From NCBI GenBank assembly GCA_050250575.1, contig JBFWOJ010000004.1, positions 1 to 64,000 on the forward strand: a stretch of 64,000 nt of DNA, given 5' to 3'. Positions 44,830 through 53,355 of the stretch are shown piece after piece; position 1 is the stretch's first letter, and each line of letters starts with the position of its first letter. The position numbers and the translations under genes are program-made. A model generated the notes under the pieces. That model worked only from the letters and a program-made list of their open reading frames with translations. It was not told where the DNA came from and did not search any database. This stretch comes from SHVO01 sp050250575. Its GTDB lineage: Bacteria > Pseudomonadota > Alphaproteobacteria > Rhodospirillales > Rhodospirillaceae.

Positions 44830-45498
44830 TTAGAAAAGTTGATGTGATTGGCCCTGCGGATTGCCTTCCGTGGGGCCTGTTTCTTTCGGGCATTCGGGAT
44901 CGCGTTCGGGGTAGCCGACTTTTATCAGCCGTTCGAAGTACGGTGCGCGGAGCGGCCGGTGCGCAGTGACTAAGTCGGGCGGTGGGTTTAGCTGCCGGCG
45001 CCAATCGTCCAACAGCGGATTAAAGTCTAGGATCGCGGTTTCTTCTGCCGTTAAGCCCGCGTCAGCGCGCGAGCGCCACGCGCCGCGAAACGCGCGCGGA
45101 TGCCAATTCGCCGGCAGCAGCCCCTGCGCTTCTAGCATTTGCGCCCGCAGCAGCTGCTCATCCCGGCTTATCGGCGAGTCCAGGTCCGCATAATTTTCGT
45201 TTAAGCGAATACCAAAGCGCAGGTGCGGGTCCGTTTCGAGATAGTCGGGAAATGAGCGGACGACCGCGACGGCGTTAAATCCATTCACGGCGCCTAGAAG
45301 CAAATCGCCGAATTCCACCGGCCGGATATAGATGGCGCATTTGAAAAACGGCCATGTGCGGTCGCTATGTCCGTTCGCGTACATGATGCGCAGCGCGGTC
45401 CTATCGCGGCGCGGCGCCCGGATCGCTTCCAACAGATTGGCGCGCGTCGCCGGCAGCCCGTATGCGGGAAATATCGCTTCTGTCTCTGACTGCTGCAT
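44830..45498 (-). CDS. unknown protein of the replication operon
   Basis: 222 aa from ATG 45498, four bases after the HTH gene stop; 15 bases before the primase start. Segments such as RTALRIMYANGHSDRTWPFF and HLRFGIRLNENYADLDSPIS show a mixed alpha/beta protein. Its tail is hydrophilic and Pro-rich (YPERDPECPKETGP). No family recognised and no catalytic motif. Tight spacing suggests a partner of the primase, for example a loader or copy-control factor. Confidence 0.65.
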   Translation of the reverse strand: MQQSETEAIFPAYGLPATRANLLEAIRAPRRDRTALRIMYANGHSDRTWPFFKCAIYIRPVEFGDLLLGAVNGFNAVAVVRSFPDYLETDPHLRFGIRLNENYADLDSPISRDEQLLRAQMLEAQGLLPANWHPRAFRGAWRSRADAGLTAEETAILDFNPLLDDWRRQLNPPPDLVTAHRPLRAPYFERLIKVGYPERDPECPKETGPTEGNPQGQSHQLF

Positions 45499-45502
45499 GG
45501 GA

Positions 45503-45823
45503 CTAGGCCGCGTTCTGCTGTTGGGCGCGCAGCCGCTGCACAACGCGCTCTAACCGAACGTTGCTCGGCGCCAATTCGACGGGGACGGGCAGCAGGCGAT
45601 AGCCCAACGCGCGCAGGCAGTCCGAAAGCACGTCCACAGTGGGCGCTTTACGCCCGCCCATCTTCACAATGTTCGTATACTCCCGGCCGGTTTTGTCAGC
45701 GACTTCGCGCAGGGTCCGGCCTTGCCGCTGCGTCTCGTCGTAGATAAACGCGGCGAGAGGATGGGCGCGCGGACGCGGTTTAAGTTTCAGATGTGGCGCT
45801 CTGTATTGGCGGGTAGTTGTCAT
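45503..45823 (-). CDS. HTH (XRE-like) DNA-binding protein
   Basis: 106 aa. TLREVADKTGREYTNIVKMGGRKAPTVDVL (37-66, cited as its core) is a Cro/C1-like helix-turn-helix ending in a leucine-rich helix (DCLRALGYRLLPV). Short basic N-terminus. First gene of the replication operon, so the likely repressor or copy-number regulator. The 104 bases between it and the integrase stop hold no recognisable operator by eye. Confidence 0.75.
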   Translation of the reverse strand: MTTTRQYRAPHLKLKPRPRAHPLAAFIYDETQRQGRTLREVADKTGREYTNIVKMGGRKAPTVDVLSDCLRALGYRLLPVPVELAPSNVRLERVVQRLRAQQQNAA

Positions 45824-45927
45824 GGTTGCACTCCAAGTTGGCCCCTGGGGGCGGTTGAAAGTGCGTAACCATCTAAGGCATGCGACTGGCTACCGGAACA
45901 GTCATGCGCCGTAACCCGGCATATTGG

Positions 45928-46932
45928 CTAAGGGGCCGCACTTGCGGCGGATCGCCACAGTTTTGCCGCAACGTCCTCCGCCCGCAGGTGGGTGTAGCGA
46001 AAGAGTTGGCGCGGATCGCTATGCCCTGAAACGAGGGCAGTTTCGGGAATTGTCAGCCCGCGCTCGAAAAGCCGGCTGATTGCTTCGTGGCGCAGGTCGT
46101 GAAAGTGCAAGTCATGAATGCCTGCGCGTTTTACTATGCGCTGCCATGCTAACCGGATCGCGTTGCCCGTCGTTGGGAAGGGCCGTACGTAACCTTTCGC
46201 CTGCTGCTCATCGAGGATGCGCGATGCAGCGGGCGTTAGCGCAATAGTTCGCGGTCGGGCGGTCTTAGTAGTCGGAATGTGCAGGGTGCGGCGCTCGGCA
46301 TTCCGGTGCGCAAACTCAACCCTGAGAATTTCACCCCGCCGCATCGCACTCTCCACTGCAAACTCAATGAGTGGCCGCATGACGGCGTTTCGGCAGGCGT
46401 CCGCTGCCACTATCAGTGCGTCCCACTCTCCGGGTTGTAGCCGGCGATCTCGGGGCAATCCGGCAGGCGGTCGCCGCAAGTGGGCCAGCGGATTCGCTAC
46501 CGCAATCGCCCATTCGGCACGGGCGATGGTGTAGATGTGGCTGAGCAACGTAAGATATTTTCTGACAGAGGCGCCTTTGATCCTGCGAGCGAGTCGGTCC
46601 CGGTATGCCGCAAAAGCGCTCGCATCTAGCGCGCTGAGGGGCGCGTCCGCAAACGGTTCGCGCAGAATAGCCGTGAGGTAGCATTCCTCATTCAGCCGTC
46701 CGCGCTTGTGGACCGTAACGTTTTCCCGGTAACGCTCAATCAATTTGCGCAGGGTGAGCAGATCGGAATCGACGGGTGGCTGCGCGGCTGGCGCCACCGG
46801 CGCGCGCCCTTCCATTTCGCGCGCCCACTTCTGCGCCTCCTGCCGATTAGCAAATGTCGCGCTTGCCGGCGCCACTCCAGCCAATCGTATCTGCACCTGC
46901 CAACGCCGGCCGCGTTTACGAATTGTCGCCAC
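45928..46932 (-). CDS. int: tyrosine integrase of the element
   Basis: 334 aa. The catalytic set is complete: Arg198 (MRRGEIL), Lys223 (TTKTARPR), His278 and Arg281 (HDLRHEA), His304 (SGHSD) and nucleophile Tyr313 (FRYTHLR). An N-terminal AP2-like arm-binding domain (RKRGRRWQVQIRLAGVAPAS) and SAM-like core-binding domain precede it. Lies 106 bases from the att site in tRNA-Thr, the normal position for a tRNA-targeting integrase. It should catalyse integration and excision between the 50-bp repeats. Confidence 0.94.
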   Translation of the reverse strand: MATIRKRGRRWQVQIRLAGVAPASATFANRQEAQKWAREMEGRAPVAPAAQPPVDSDLLTLRKLIERYRENVTVHKRGRLNEECYLTAILREPFADAPLSALDASAFAAYRDRLARRIKGASVRKYLTLLSHIYTIARAEWAIAVANPLAHLRRPPAGLPRDRRLQPGEWDALIVAADACRNAVMRPLIEFAVESAMRRGEILRVEFAHRNAERRTLHIPTTKTARPRTIALTPAASRILDEQQAKGYVRPFPTTGNAIRLAWQRIVKRAGIHDLHFHDLRHEAISRLFERGLTIPETALVSGHSDPRQLFRYTHLRAEDVAAKLWRSAASAAP

Positions 46933-47037
46933 GACTAGCCTCCGTCACTGTGACAAACACTGTGACAAGTCGTGGGACGTGCAGTTTTCGGGCGCGCTCG
47001 GAACGCGCTAAGTGCTTGGTGCCGCTGGCTGCCGCGG

Positions 47038-47087
47038 ATGGTGCTGCCGAGTAGGATTGAACTACCGACCTCCCCCTTACCAAGGGG
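47038..47087. repeat. right attachment site inside tRNA-Thr (50 bp)
   Basis: Identical to 37857-37906. Here the repeat continues into the 5' half of the tRNA, so this copy restores the working gene. Identity stops at 47087, within the anticodon stem, marking the limit of the exchange region. Confidence 0.92.
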
Positions 47088-47113
47088 GTGCTCTACCACT
47101 GAGCTACGGCAGC
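47039..47113 (-). tRNA. tRNA-Thr(GGT), integration target
   Basis: On the minus strand: acceptor GCTGCCG pairs with CGGCAGC, D arm GCTCAGTGGTAGAGC, anticodon arm CCCCC-TTGGTAA-GGGGG with GGT at 34-36, T arm with GGTAGTTCAATCCTACT, discriminator A and encoded CCA (47041-47039). It reads ACC/ACU codons. The gene is kept intact by the element's carried copy of its 3' half. Confidence 0.96.
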
Positions 47114-47264
47114 AGGACCATGGGCGTGAGGGCCGGCTCTGAACGCTGGGCGGCCCGAAAGCGGCGCGGAACATGCCATAAGCCCCCTGGCGGCGCAAGC
47201 AAGCGTCCGGTACCTCTTATTGCCTGATTTTACAGGGATATCCTATGACGAGTGGAAACTTGCG

Positions 47265-47429
47265 ATGACCACGCGCGGACCGAGGAAGCCGCCCCCGAGC
47301 GCGCAGGGAAAGCCGCAGTCCGGCGCGGCGCAGGACCGGCTCGCCCAGGCGCTGCGGGAGAACCTGAAGCGTCGCAAAGCCCAAGAGCGCGCGCGTGAAG
47401 CGGCCGCGCCGCCAAAAAGGGAGCGATAA
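47265..47429 (+). CDS. small basic hypothetical protein upstream of murA
   Basis: 54 aa from ATG 47265. MTTRGPRKPPPSAQGKPQSG is followed by a charged helix (RLAQALRENLKRRKAQERAR). Short Pro/Lys/Arg-rich proteins of this kind are commonly annotated in alphaproteobacteria; no function is known to me. A longer in-frame start at 47220 is possible. Lies 90 bases before murA on the same strand, so may share its transcript. Confidence 0.55.
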   Translation: MTTRGPRKPPPSAQGKPQSGAAQDRLAQALRENLKRRKAQERAREAAAPPKRER

Positions 47430-47519
47430 CTTGAGGCTGGCGCCTGCCTTACGCTACAAGCGGTCCCTCCCGCGGCGCTCACGCTGGCTTGAGCCGTCGG
47501 TCATTGACGAGTAATTCCA

Positions 47520-48824
47520 TTGGACTCCATCCGTATCCACGGCGGCAAACCTCTCCACGGTGAAATCGTCATCGGCGGCGCCAAGAACGCGGCGCTTCCG
47601 CTCATGGCCGCCGGGCTGCTGACCGACCAGCCGCTCACCCTCACCAACATGCCCGAGCTCGCCGACATCGGCACCATGGCGAACCTTTTGCGTCAGCATG
47701 GGGTGCGCGTCGACCGCTCGGACTTCGGCGCCGGCAGCAACGTGACCGACGCCGGCGCCACGGGCCGCACGATGACCCTGACCGCCGACCGCATCACCAG
47801 CGTGACGGCGCCCTACGATCTGGTGCGCCGCATGCGCGCCTCGGTGCTGGTTCTGGGTCCGCTGGTCGCGCGCATGGGGGAGGCCAAGGTTTCGCTGCCG
47901 GGTGGTTGCGCCATCGGTACGCGCCCGGTCGACCTGCATCTGAAGGCGCTCGAAGCGCTCGGCGCGAAGATCGAAGTGCAGAGCGGCTACATTCACGCGA
48001 CGGCGCCCGGCGGCCTCAAAGGCGCGAATATCGTTTTTCCCAAAGTTACGGTCGGCGGCACCGAGAACCTGCTCATGGCCGCGGCGCTGGCCAAAGGCGA
48101 CACCGTCCTCGAGAATGCGGCGCGCGAGCCGGAGATCGGCAACCTCGCCGACTGCCTGAACGCCATGGGCGCCGAGATCTCGGGCATCGGGTCGGGTACG
48201 CTGCGCATCAAGGGCGTCTCGTCGCTCCGCGCCGCGCGCGTGGCGGTCATCCCGGACCGGATCGAGACCGGCACCTATGCCATCGCCGGCGCCATCACCC
48301 GCGGCCGCGTGAAGCTCACCGGCACGCGCTATGAACTCCTGGAATCCGTATTCGTTGCCATGCGCCAGGCCGGCGTGACCGTCGAGGCCGGCGACAACGC
48401 CGTCACCATCGCCGCCGAGAAGGGTGACCTCGTGGGCGTCGACGTCATGACCGAACCCTATCCGGGATTTCCCACCGACATGCAGGCGCAGTGGATGGCT
48501 TTGATGGCTACGGCCGGTGGCGCTTCGATGATCACCGAAACCATCTTCGAGAACCGCTTCATGCATGTGCCCGAGCTCACGCGTTTCGGCGCGGAAGTGA
48601 ACGTGCACGGGGCCTCGGCCATTGTCCGGGGCCGCAAGAAATTGTCCGGCGCGCCCGTGATGGCGACGGACCTGCGCGCGTCGGTTTCGCTCATCCTGGC
48701 CGGACTGGCGGCCGAGGGTGAAACCATGGTCAACCGCGTGTATCACCTCGACCGCGGCTACGAACGGCTCGAGGAAAAGCTGGCCGCCTGCGGCGCGCGC
48801 ATCGAGCGCATCTCCGGCGGCTAA
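47520..48824 (+). CDS. murA: MurA, UDP-GlcNAc 1-carboxyvinyltransferase
   Basis: 434 aa, unusual TTG start at 47520; no ATG or GTG fits the conserved N-terminus MDSIRIHGGKPLHGEIVIGG. KNAALPLM (22-29) binds substrate, and GGCAIGTRPVDLHLKALEAL has the catalytic Cys130, the residue alkylated by fosfomycin. FPTDMQAQWMAL and the tail YHLDRGYERLEEKLAACGA are family segments. First committed step of peptidoglycan synthesis, in the cytoplasm. Heads the murA, UPF0262, phosphatase, maf operon. Confidence 0.97.
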   Translation: MDSIRIHGGKPLHGEIVIGGAKNAALPLMAAGLLTDQPLTLTNMPELADIGTMANLLRQHGVRVDRSDFGAGSNVTDAGATGRTMTLTADRITSVTAPYDLVRRMRASVLVLGPLVARMGEAKVSLPGGCAIGTRPVDLHLKALEALGAKIEVQSGYIHATAPGGLKGANIVFPKVTVGGTENLLMAAALAKGDTVLENAAREPEIGNLADCLNAMGAEISGIGSGTLRIKGVSSLRAARVAVIPDRIETGTYAIAGAITRGRVKLTGTRYELLESVFVAMRQAGVTVEAGDNAVTIAAEKGDLVGVDVMTEPYPGFPTDMQAQWMALMATAGGASMITETIFENRFMHVPELTRFGAEVNVHGASAIVRGRKKLSGAPVMATDLRASVSLILAGLAAEGETMVNRVYHLDRGYERLEEKLAACGARIERISGG

Positions 48825-48830
48825 GCTCGA

Positions 48831-49313
48831 ATGAGCGAGCGGCCGCGCTCCATCGTCAAAATCGAGCTTGATGAGCGCTCGTTTCTGCGCCGCCGCCCGG
48901 AAGTCGAACATGAGCGGGAGGTCGCGCTCTTCGACCTCCTCGAGCAGAACACCTTCACGCTCAAGGGCGAGGGCTGCTGCCCGGGGCCCTATCACCTGCG
49001 CCTTGCCTTGCGCGAGGACCGCCTCGTCTTCGACGTGCGCGACGACTTGGGCGCGCCGCAGAAGGAACTCGTCCTCGCGATCCGGCCCTTCCGGTCGGTC
49101 ATCAAAGATTACTTCGTCGTCTGCGAAAGCTACTTCGACGCCATCAAGACGTCATCGCCGTCGCAGATTGAGGCGATCGACATGGGCCGCCGCGCGCTCC
49201 ACAACGAAGGCGCGGTGATGCTCGAGGAACGGCTGCGCGAGCACGTGACGCTGGACCACGACACGTCGCGCCGGTTCTTCACGTTGCTCTGCATTCTGCA
49301 TATGCGGGGGTAA
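48831..49313 (+). CDS. UPF0262 family protein
   Basis: 160 aa. IVKIELDERSFLRRRPEVEHEREVALFDLLEQN (shown in part) and GPYHLRLALREDRLVFDVRD are the family core; the end reads TSRRFFTLLCILHMRG. UPF0262 proteins are found almost only in alphaproteobacteria, usually in this murA neighbourhood. Function unknown. Starts six bases after the murA stop, so co-translated. Confidence 0.9.
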   Translation: MSERPRSIVKIELDERSFLRRRPEVEHEREVALFDLLEQNTFTLKGEGCCPGPYHLRLALREDRLVFDVRDDLGAPQKELVLAIRPFRSVIKDYFVVCESYFDAIKTSSPSQIEAIDMGRRALHNEGAVMLEERLREHVTLDHDTSRRFFTLLCILHMRG

Positions 49314-49318
49314 GCGCC

Positions 49319-49753
49319 GTGCACGTCCTTCCCTCCGCCATCCTCTTCTGCTGCAATCTCAACCAGGTCCGTTCCCCGATGGCCGAAGGCATCATGAAGC
49401 GCTTCCACGGCAGCCGCGTGTTTGTCGATTCCGCCGGCGTGAGCGAAGGGGTATCGGATCCTTTCATGGTCGAAGTCATGCGCGAGATCGGCGTCGACAT
49501 GTCGCGCCACCGGCCCAAGACCCTGACCGACATCGAGCCGGATTCCTTCGAGCTCATGATCGCGCTCTCACCCGAGGCCAGGCAGCGGGCCGAGGGCCTC
49601 ATTCGTTATATGCACTGCGACCTGCGCGCCTGGGACATTCCCGACCCGACGCGCGTCGAAGGCACGCGCGCGGCGCGCCTTTCGGCCTATCGCCAAGTGC
49701 GCGATCAGCTCCAGCAGAAGATCCTCGAGCTCTTCCCACGCGAAGACCATTAG
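49319..49753 (+). CDS. low-molecular-weight protein tyrosine phosphatase-like
   Basis: 144 aa, GTG start at 49319, five bases after the UPF0262 stop. AILFCCNLNQVRSPMAEGIM carries the CX5R loop with Cys12 and Arg18, and WDIPDPTRVEG (near 109-119) the general-acid Asp. LMW-PTP family members dephosphorylate tyrosine or act as arsenate reductases; the C-terminal DP region favours a phosphatase. Conserved in this alphaproteobacterial operon. Confidence 0.87.
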   Translation: MHVLPSAILFCCNLNQVRSPMAEGIMKRFHGSRVFVDSAGVSEGVSDPFMVEVMREIGVDMSRHRPKTLTDIEPDSFELMIALSPEARQRAEGLIRYMHCDLRAWDIPDPTRVEGTRAARLSAYRQVRDQLQQKILELFPREDH

Positions 49754-49767
49754 GCGACTATGAACCC

Positions 49768-50343
49768 ATGACTGACTTGAATCTCGTGCTCGCCTCCGCA
49801 TCGCCGCGCCGCCTCGCGCTGCTGGAGCAGATCGGCCGCAAGCCGGACCTCGTCTTTCCGGCCGATATCGACGAGCGCCCGCACGACCGCGAGCTGCCGC
49901 GCCTGCATGCCGAACGCCTGGCGCTCCATAAGGCGAAGGTCGCGGCCGCCGCGCATCCGGACGCCATCGTGCTTGCCGCAGATACCGTCGTCGCCTGCGG
50001 CCGGCGCATCCTCCCGAAAACGGAAACGGAGGCCGAAGCGCGGACGTGCCTTTCGCTTCTGTCGGGACGCCGCCACCGCGTCTATGGCGGCATCGCGGTC
50101 ATCGCCCGCGGACGCACCTGGCAGCGCATGGTCGTCACCCAGGTGATGTTCGCGCGCCTCTCGGCGCAGGCGATTGACACTTATGTCGCGGGCGGCGAGT
50201 GGAAGGGAAAGGCGGGGGGCTACGGCATCCAGGGCGCCGCCGGCGCCTTCGTGCCGTGGATCAACGGCTCCTACACCAATATCGTCGGCTTATGCGTGCA
50301 TACGGCCGCGGCTCTGCTCACGGCGGCGCTGCAGGCGAAGTGA
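49768..50343 (+). CDS. maf: Maf family nucleoside triphosphate pyrophosphatase
   Basis: 191 aa. LVLASASPRRLALLEQIGRKPD is the Maf signature. VLAADTVVACGRRILPKT has the catalytic Asp, and GKAGGYGIQGAAGAFVPWINGSYTNIVGL closes the fold. Hydrolyses modified or non-canonical NTPs to NMP and pyrophosphate. Last gene of the murA operon; its end overlaps the convergent methyltransferase gene by 26 bases. Confidence 0.94.
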   Translation: MTDLNLVLASASPRRLALLEQIGRKPDLVFPADIDERPHDRELPRLHAERLALHKAKVAAAAHPDAIVLAADTVVACGRRILPKTETEAEARTCLSLLSGRRHRVYGGIAVIARGRTWQRMVVTQVMFARLSAQAIDTYVAGGEWKGKAGGYGIQGAAGAFVPWINGSYTNIVGLCVHTAAALLTAALQAK

Positions 50344-51346
50344 AGGCAAACCCGATGCCGGCGCCCGGGTACCAGTGCCCGTCCGGTTCTTCGCGATAAA
50401 ACAGGAACTGCCGTCCCGTCTCGGCGGCAAATCGCATCAGCCTGTCGCTGGCGTGGGAGTTGTCGCCCAGCAGCACGCTTCGGCCGTGCAGTCGCGGCGC
50501 AATCGTCTGGTATTCGGCGTATTCGTAATCGGCGCTGTGGTCGCTGTCGTTGATGAAGACGTCGATCGGCTGGGCGAGGGTGCGCAGCGAGGCAATGGAA
50601 TCGCCGATCATCACGTGTCCATGTTCGGCGTAGGGTCCGCTCAAGAGGTATCCAGCGGCAGGATTTTTGTCGGTGCCGATATAGCGGCCGGCCCGGCCCT
50701 CGGCGGCATTGCGCCGCAACGCCGCGCACAGGAGCAGCGCGCCAAGTCCCTTGTCGACGCCGGTTTCGACGACCAGGCGCGGTTTCATCGCGCGCACGAC
50801 CGCATACCACCCCAGACGCCGCGACCATTTTGGCAGGGGATCGGCCAGGGCCGACTGCGCTGGGGGCAGCGCGGCGATGCCGGAGGCATAGTGTCCTTCC
50901 AGCGCCGCGTCCGAACCGGGCTCGCCAAGGTAAGTCTCGATCTCGCCGCAGGGCCGCCCGGTCACGACGGACACCATCGTTGCAAGATGTCCAAGATTGA
51001 GCGGCGTCAGGTCGTAGGTGTAATTCGTGTTTTCTTTCGAATGCAGTAGCCACTCGAGCAGATTTTGGATCCGGCGTCCGACGGTCTGCGATGCGCCTCC
51101 CGCGCGTGCGGGAAGTTGAGAAAGCCGCGTCGCCATGGCGGGCGGGCGCGCCGCTACGGGCATGGCAATGCCTGCCGACAGCAGACTCAGGGTCCGGCGG
51201 AGATCCTCGCTGGGGCGGAGTGTGGCGCTGAAATGAAAGGCCTCATGGGGCGGGCTATAACGCAGCGTGATTTCGCCATTCTCCGCGTCCAGCGCGAGCC
51301 CGATGCCTTTCGCGGTGTCGTCGACTTTGAAACCTGGATCGCTCAC
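50318..51346 (-). CDS. class I SAM methyltransferase (CmcI / Methyltransf_24-like)
   Basis: 342 aa from a GTG at 51346, which overlaps the TGA of the FkbM gene (GTGA). After an N-terminal region of about 170 residues, the Rossmann part reads PRLVVETGVDKGLGALLLCAAL (motif I variant), YIGTDKNPAAGYLL, and VFINDSDHSADYEYAEY (metal-binding acidic pair), ending HWYPGAGIGFAF. Similar proteins occur in surface-polysaccharide regions. Acceptor unknown. Confidence 0.75.
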   Translation of the reverse strand: MSDPGFKVDDTAKGIGLALDAENGEITLRYSPPHEAFHFSATLRPSEDLRRTLSLLSAGIAMPVAARPPAMATRLSQLPARAGGASQTVGRRIQNLLEWLLHSKENTNYTYDLTPLNLGHLATMVSVVTGRPCGEIETYLGEPGSDAALEGHYASGIAALPPAQSALADPLPKWSRRLGWYAVVRAMKPRLVVETGVDKGLGALLLCAALRRNAAEGRAGRYIGTDKNPAAGYLLSGPYAEHGHVMIGDSIASLRTLAQPIDVFINDSDHSADYEYAEYQTIAPRLHGRSVLLGDNSHASDRLMRFAAETGRQFLFYREEPDGHWYPGAGIGFAFTSPAAPP

Positions 51347-52116
51347 GGCCGCCACGCAAACACGGTGAGGATGTACTTTTCCGTCCGGCAGTGTTCGAAC
51401 GGCGGCGTCGTTCCCGCCGGGATCCACGTCGCCTGGTGCAGGTCGCCGAGCACATAACGCAGGCCGAGATCTTCAAGCCGCGCCAGCATCCGGCCCATCG
51501 GGGCCGGGGCATCGCCCATGGCGTGCACTTCCATCACGATGTTGCGCACGTTCTTGAGCATGTCGGCGCAATCTTCGATGAGATCGAACTCGGCGCCTTC
51601 GACGTCGAGCTTGAGGAGGTCCACCGGGCGGTCGAGATACGACCGCAGCCGCACCGAAGGCACCCGGACGGCGGTCGCATCCTCCGCGCCGGCGATGTGC
51701 CCCGCATCGTCGTTCGATTGCGCGAAGCCGACTCCGTCTGCATGGGTCCACACCGCCGCCGCCACGACCTCGATGTCGGCGGCGTCGAACGCCGCGAAGT
51801 TCTGCCGGCAGATATCGGCGAGCGCGGCATCGGCTTCGAAAGCGGTGATGCGGGCGGCGGGGAAACGTTCCTTGAAGAACAGCGAGGCAAGCCCGATATG
51901 GGCGCCGCAATCCAGGATCACCGGCGCGGCGCTCGAGGCCCGGAAATTGTACAGCCGCTGGCCGAAGATCTGGCGCGTCTGGTGATAGAAGCTGTGAAGG
52001 TCGGCATAGCGGATGACGCGATGGCCGGCCATGAACAGGCCCGGCTTGCGCCGCGGCCATGTCGGCACGTTCGGCGCCAGGTTCGACGCGATCTCGAGAA
52101 GCTGCTGGCTCAACAT
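51343..52116 (-). CDS. FkbM family methyltransferase
   Basis: 257 aa from ATG 52116; a GTG at 52161 would add 15 residues. APVILDCGAHIGLASLFFKE is motif I, ITAFEADAA motif II, and VDLLKLDVEGAEFDLIEDC the FkbM signature. It O-methylates sugars or related hydroxyls. Coupled with the following methyltransferase. The 150 bases upstream to 52267 contain AT-rich promoter-like DNA and a GC hairpin (GCGCCCTCTCGCGAAGGGCGC, near 52184-52204), shown as its arms GCGCCCT and AGGGCGC. Confidence 0.85.
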   Translation of the reverse strand: MLSQQLLEIASNLAPNVPTWPRRKPGLFMAGHRVIRYADLHSFYHQTRQIFGQRLYNFRASSAAPVILDCGAHIGLASLFFKERFPAARITAFEADAALADICRQNFAAFDAADIEVVAAAVWTHADGVGFAQSNDDAGHIAGAEDATAVRVPSVRLRSYLDRPVDLLKLDVEGAEFDLIEDCADMLKNVRNIVMEVHAMGDAPAPMGRMLARLEDLGLRYVLGDLHQATWIPAGTTPPFEHCRTEKYILTVFAWRP

Positions 52117-52266
52117 CCGGGATGATTTAAACGGTTTCGCACCGATTAATCGTTTAGACACCTTTAGTTAATTATATATGAGGGCGGCGCCCTCTCGCGA
52201 AGGGCGCTTCAACGCGCATGGCGGCTCGCCACAAGCCGCAGCGCCGGCCGCAACTCGAGGCTCCCC

Positions 52267-53355
52267 GTGCCCCGCTTCCTTCAGGTCAACACCTTCTATC
52301 CGGACTTTCTGAGGGACTTTTACGCCGCCCGTCCGCATTTGCAGGCCGCGTCCTACGAGGCGCAGATGAACGCGCTGCTCGATGACGAGTTCTCGGGTAC
52401 GCACATATGGACCCGGCCCCTGATCGCTCACGGTTTCGAGACCCTCAACGTCGTCGCCAACAATCCTTTTACCCAAGGCGCGTGGCTGCGCGAGCACGGT
52501 TATGCGGTGGGCGGGAAAGTCGATTGCGCCTTCGCGACGCTGCGGCAGATCCACGATTTCGCGCCCGACGTCTTCTACACCAACGACGTCGTGACCTTTC
52601 ACGCCGGTTTTTTCCGCGCCGTCGAAAAGAGGCCGCCGGTGATCGCGGGCTGGCGCGGATTTCCGCTCCCCGCCGGCGCCGATCTCTCCGCCTACGATCT
52701 GATCCTCACCAGCTTCGACCGCATGTTCGCGGAAGCCAAATCAAAAGGCGCGCGCACGGTGGAGCGTTTTCATCCCGGTTTTCCAGATGACTCGCCGGTC
52801 CTCCGCGAACCGCGCCAGATCAAATACGATGTCGTGTTCTCCGGCTCGGTGACGCCGCAGCATCTGCGCCGGGTTCAATACATCGATATGATCGCGGAAA
52901 TGAGCCGGGAGGCACCGGGCTTCTCGTTCGGCGTGTTCACGCCGCGCGCGCAAGCCTTGTCTCCGCTGACGCAGCAGATGAACAAGGGCGCTCGTTGGGG
53001 AACCGAAATGTTGCGCACAATCCGCAATGCCCGGATCCTGGTCAATATCGACGTCGACGCCTTCGACGGCCAGCCGCCGAACATGCGTCTGATCGAGGCC
53101 ACGGGCGCGGGCGCTTTTCTCCTGACCACGCATCATCCCGAGCTTTCCGCCTTCTTCGAGCCCGGCGAGGAGGTCGAGACTTTCCGCACGCCGCAGGAGC
53201 TCGCCGCGAAGATCAACTATTATCTCATGATGCCGGAACGCGCCGATGAGATCGCCCGCCGCGGCCAGGAGAGATGCATGCGCGAGCACGCGCGCTCGGC
53301 TCGCGCCGCCTGGTTTGCCGAGATCATGAACAAGGCGCTCGGGAGGGGGGCGTGA
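52267..53355 (+). CDS. glycosyltransferase family protein (CgeB-like)
   Basis: 362 aa, GTG start. FLQVNTFYPDFLRDFYAARPHL and DVFYTNDVVTFHAGFFRAV form the N-terminal half. YDVVFSGSVTPQHLRRVQYI begins the donor half, and RILVNIDVDAFDGQPPNMRLIEATGAGAFLLT plus EEVETFRTPQELAAKI is the Glyco_trans_1_2 (CgeB-like) end. Predicted cytoplasmic. Its TGA overlaps the ATG of the next glycosyltransferase by one base. Confidence 0.82.
   Translation: MPRFLQVNTFYPDFLRDFYAARPHLQAASYEAQMNALLDDEFSGTHIWTRPLIAHGFETLNVVANNPFTQGAWLREHGYAVGGKVDCAFATLRQIHDFAPDVFYTNDVVTFHAGFFRAVEKRPPVIAGWRGFPLPAGADLSAYDLILTSFDRMFAEAKSKGARTVERFHPGFPDDSPVLREPRQIKYDVVFSGSVTPQHLRRVQYIDMIAEMSREAPGFSFGVFTPRAQALSPLTQQMNKGARWGTEMLRTIRNARILVNIDVDAFDGQPPNMRLIEATGAGAFLLTTHHPELSAFFEPGEEVETFRTPQELAAKINYYLMMPERADEIARRGQERCMREHARSARAAWFAEIMNKALGRGA

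Larger units (their letters stand above)
37857..47087. mobile_element. integrative element in tRNA-Thr(GGT), about 9.2 kb
   Basis: Bounded by 50-bp direct repeats of the tRNA-Thr 3' half; the intact tRNA is at the right end beside the tyrosine integrase gene. Contents left to right: membrane protein, ClpP-like protease, small protein, serine recombinase, zinc-ribbon protein, inverted iterons, primase-helicase, unknown protein, HTH protein, integrase. No capsid, terminase, portal, tail or conjugation gene is visible. It resembles a replicating satellite or cryptic integrative plasmid more than a prophage. Removal would rejoin ppnN and murA around one tRNA. Confidence 0.9.

Noticed and set aside
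47454..48995. Long minus-strand reading frame opposite murA
   Set aside because: High-GC shadow of murA; the composition is Gly/Asp/His/Arg-rich with no domain, while murA is unmistakable.
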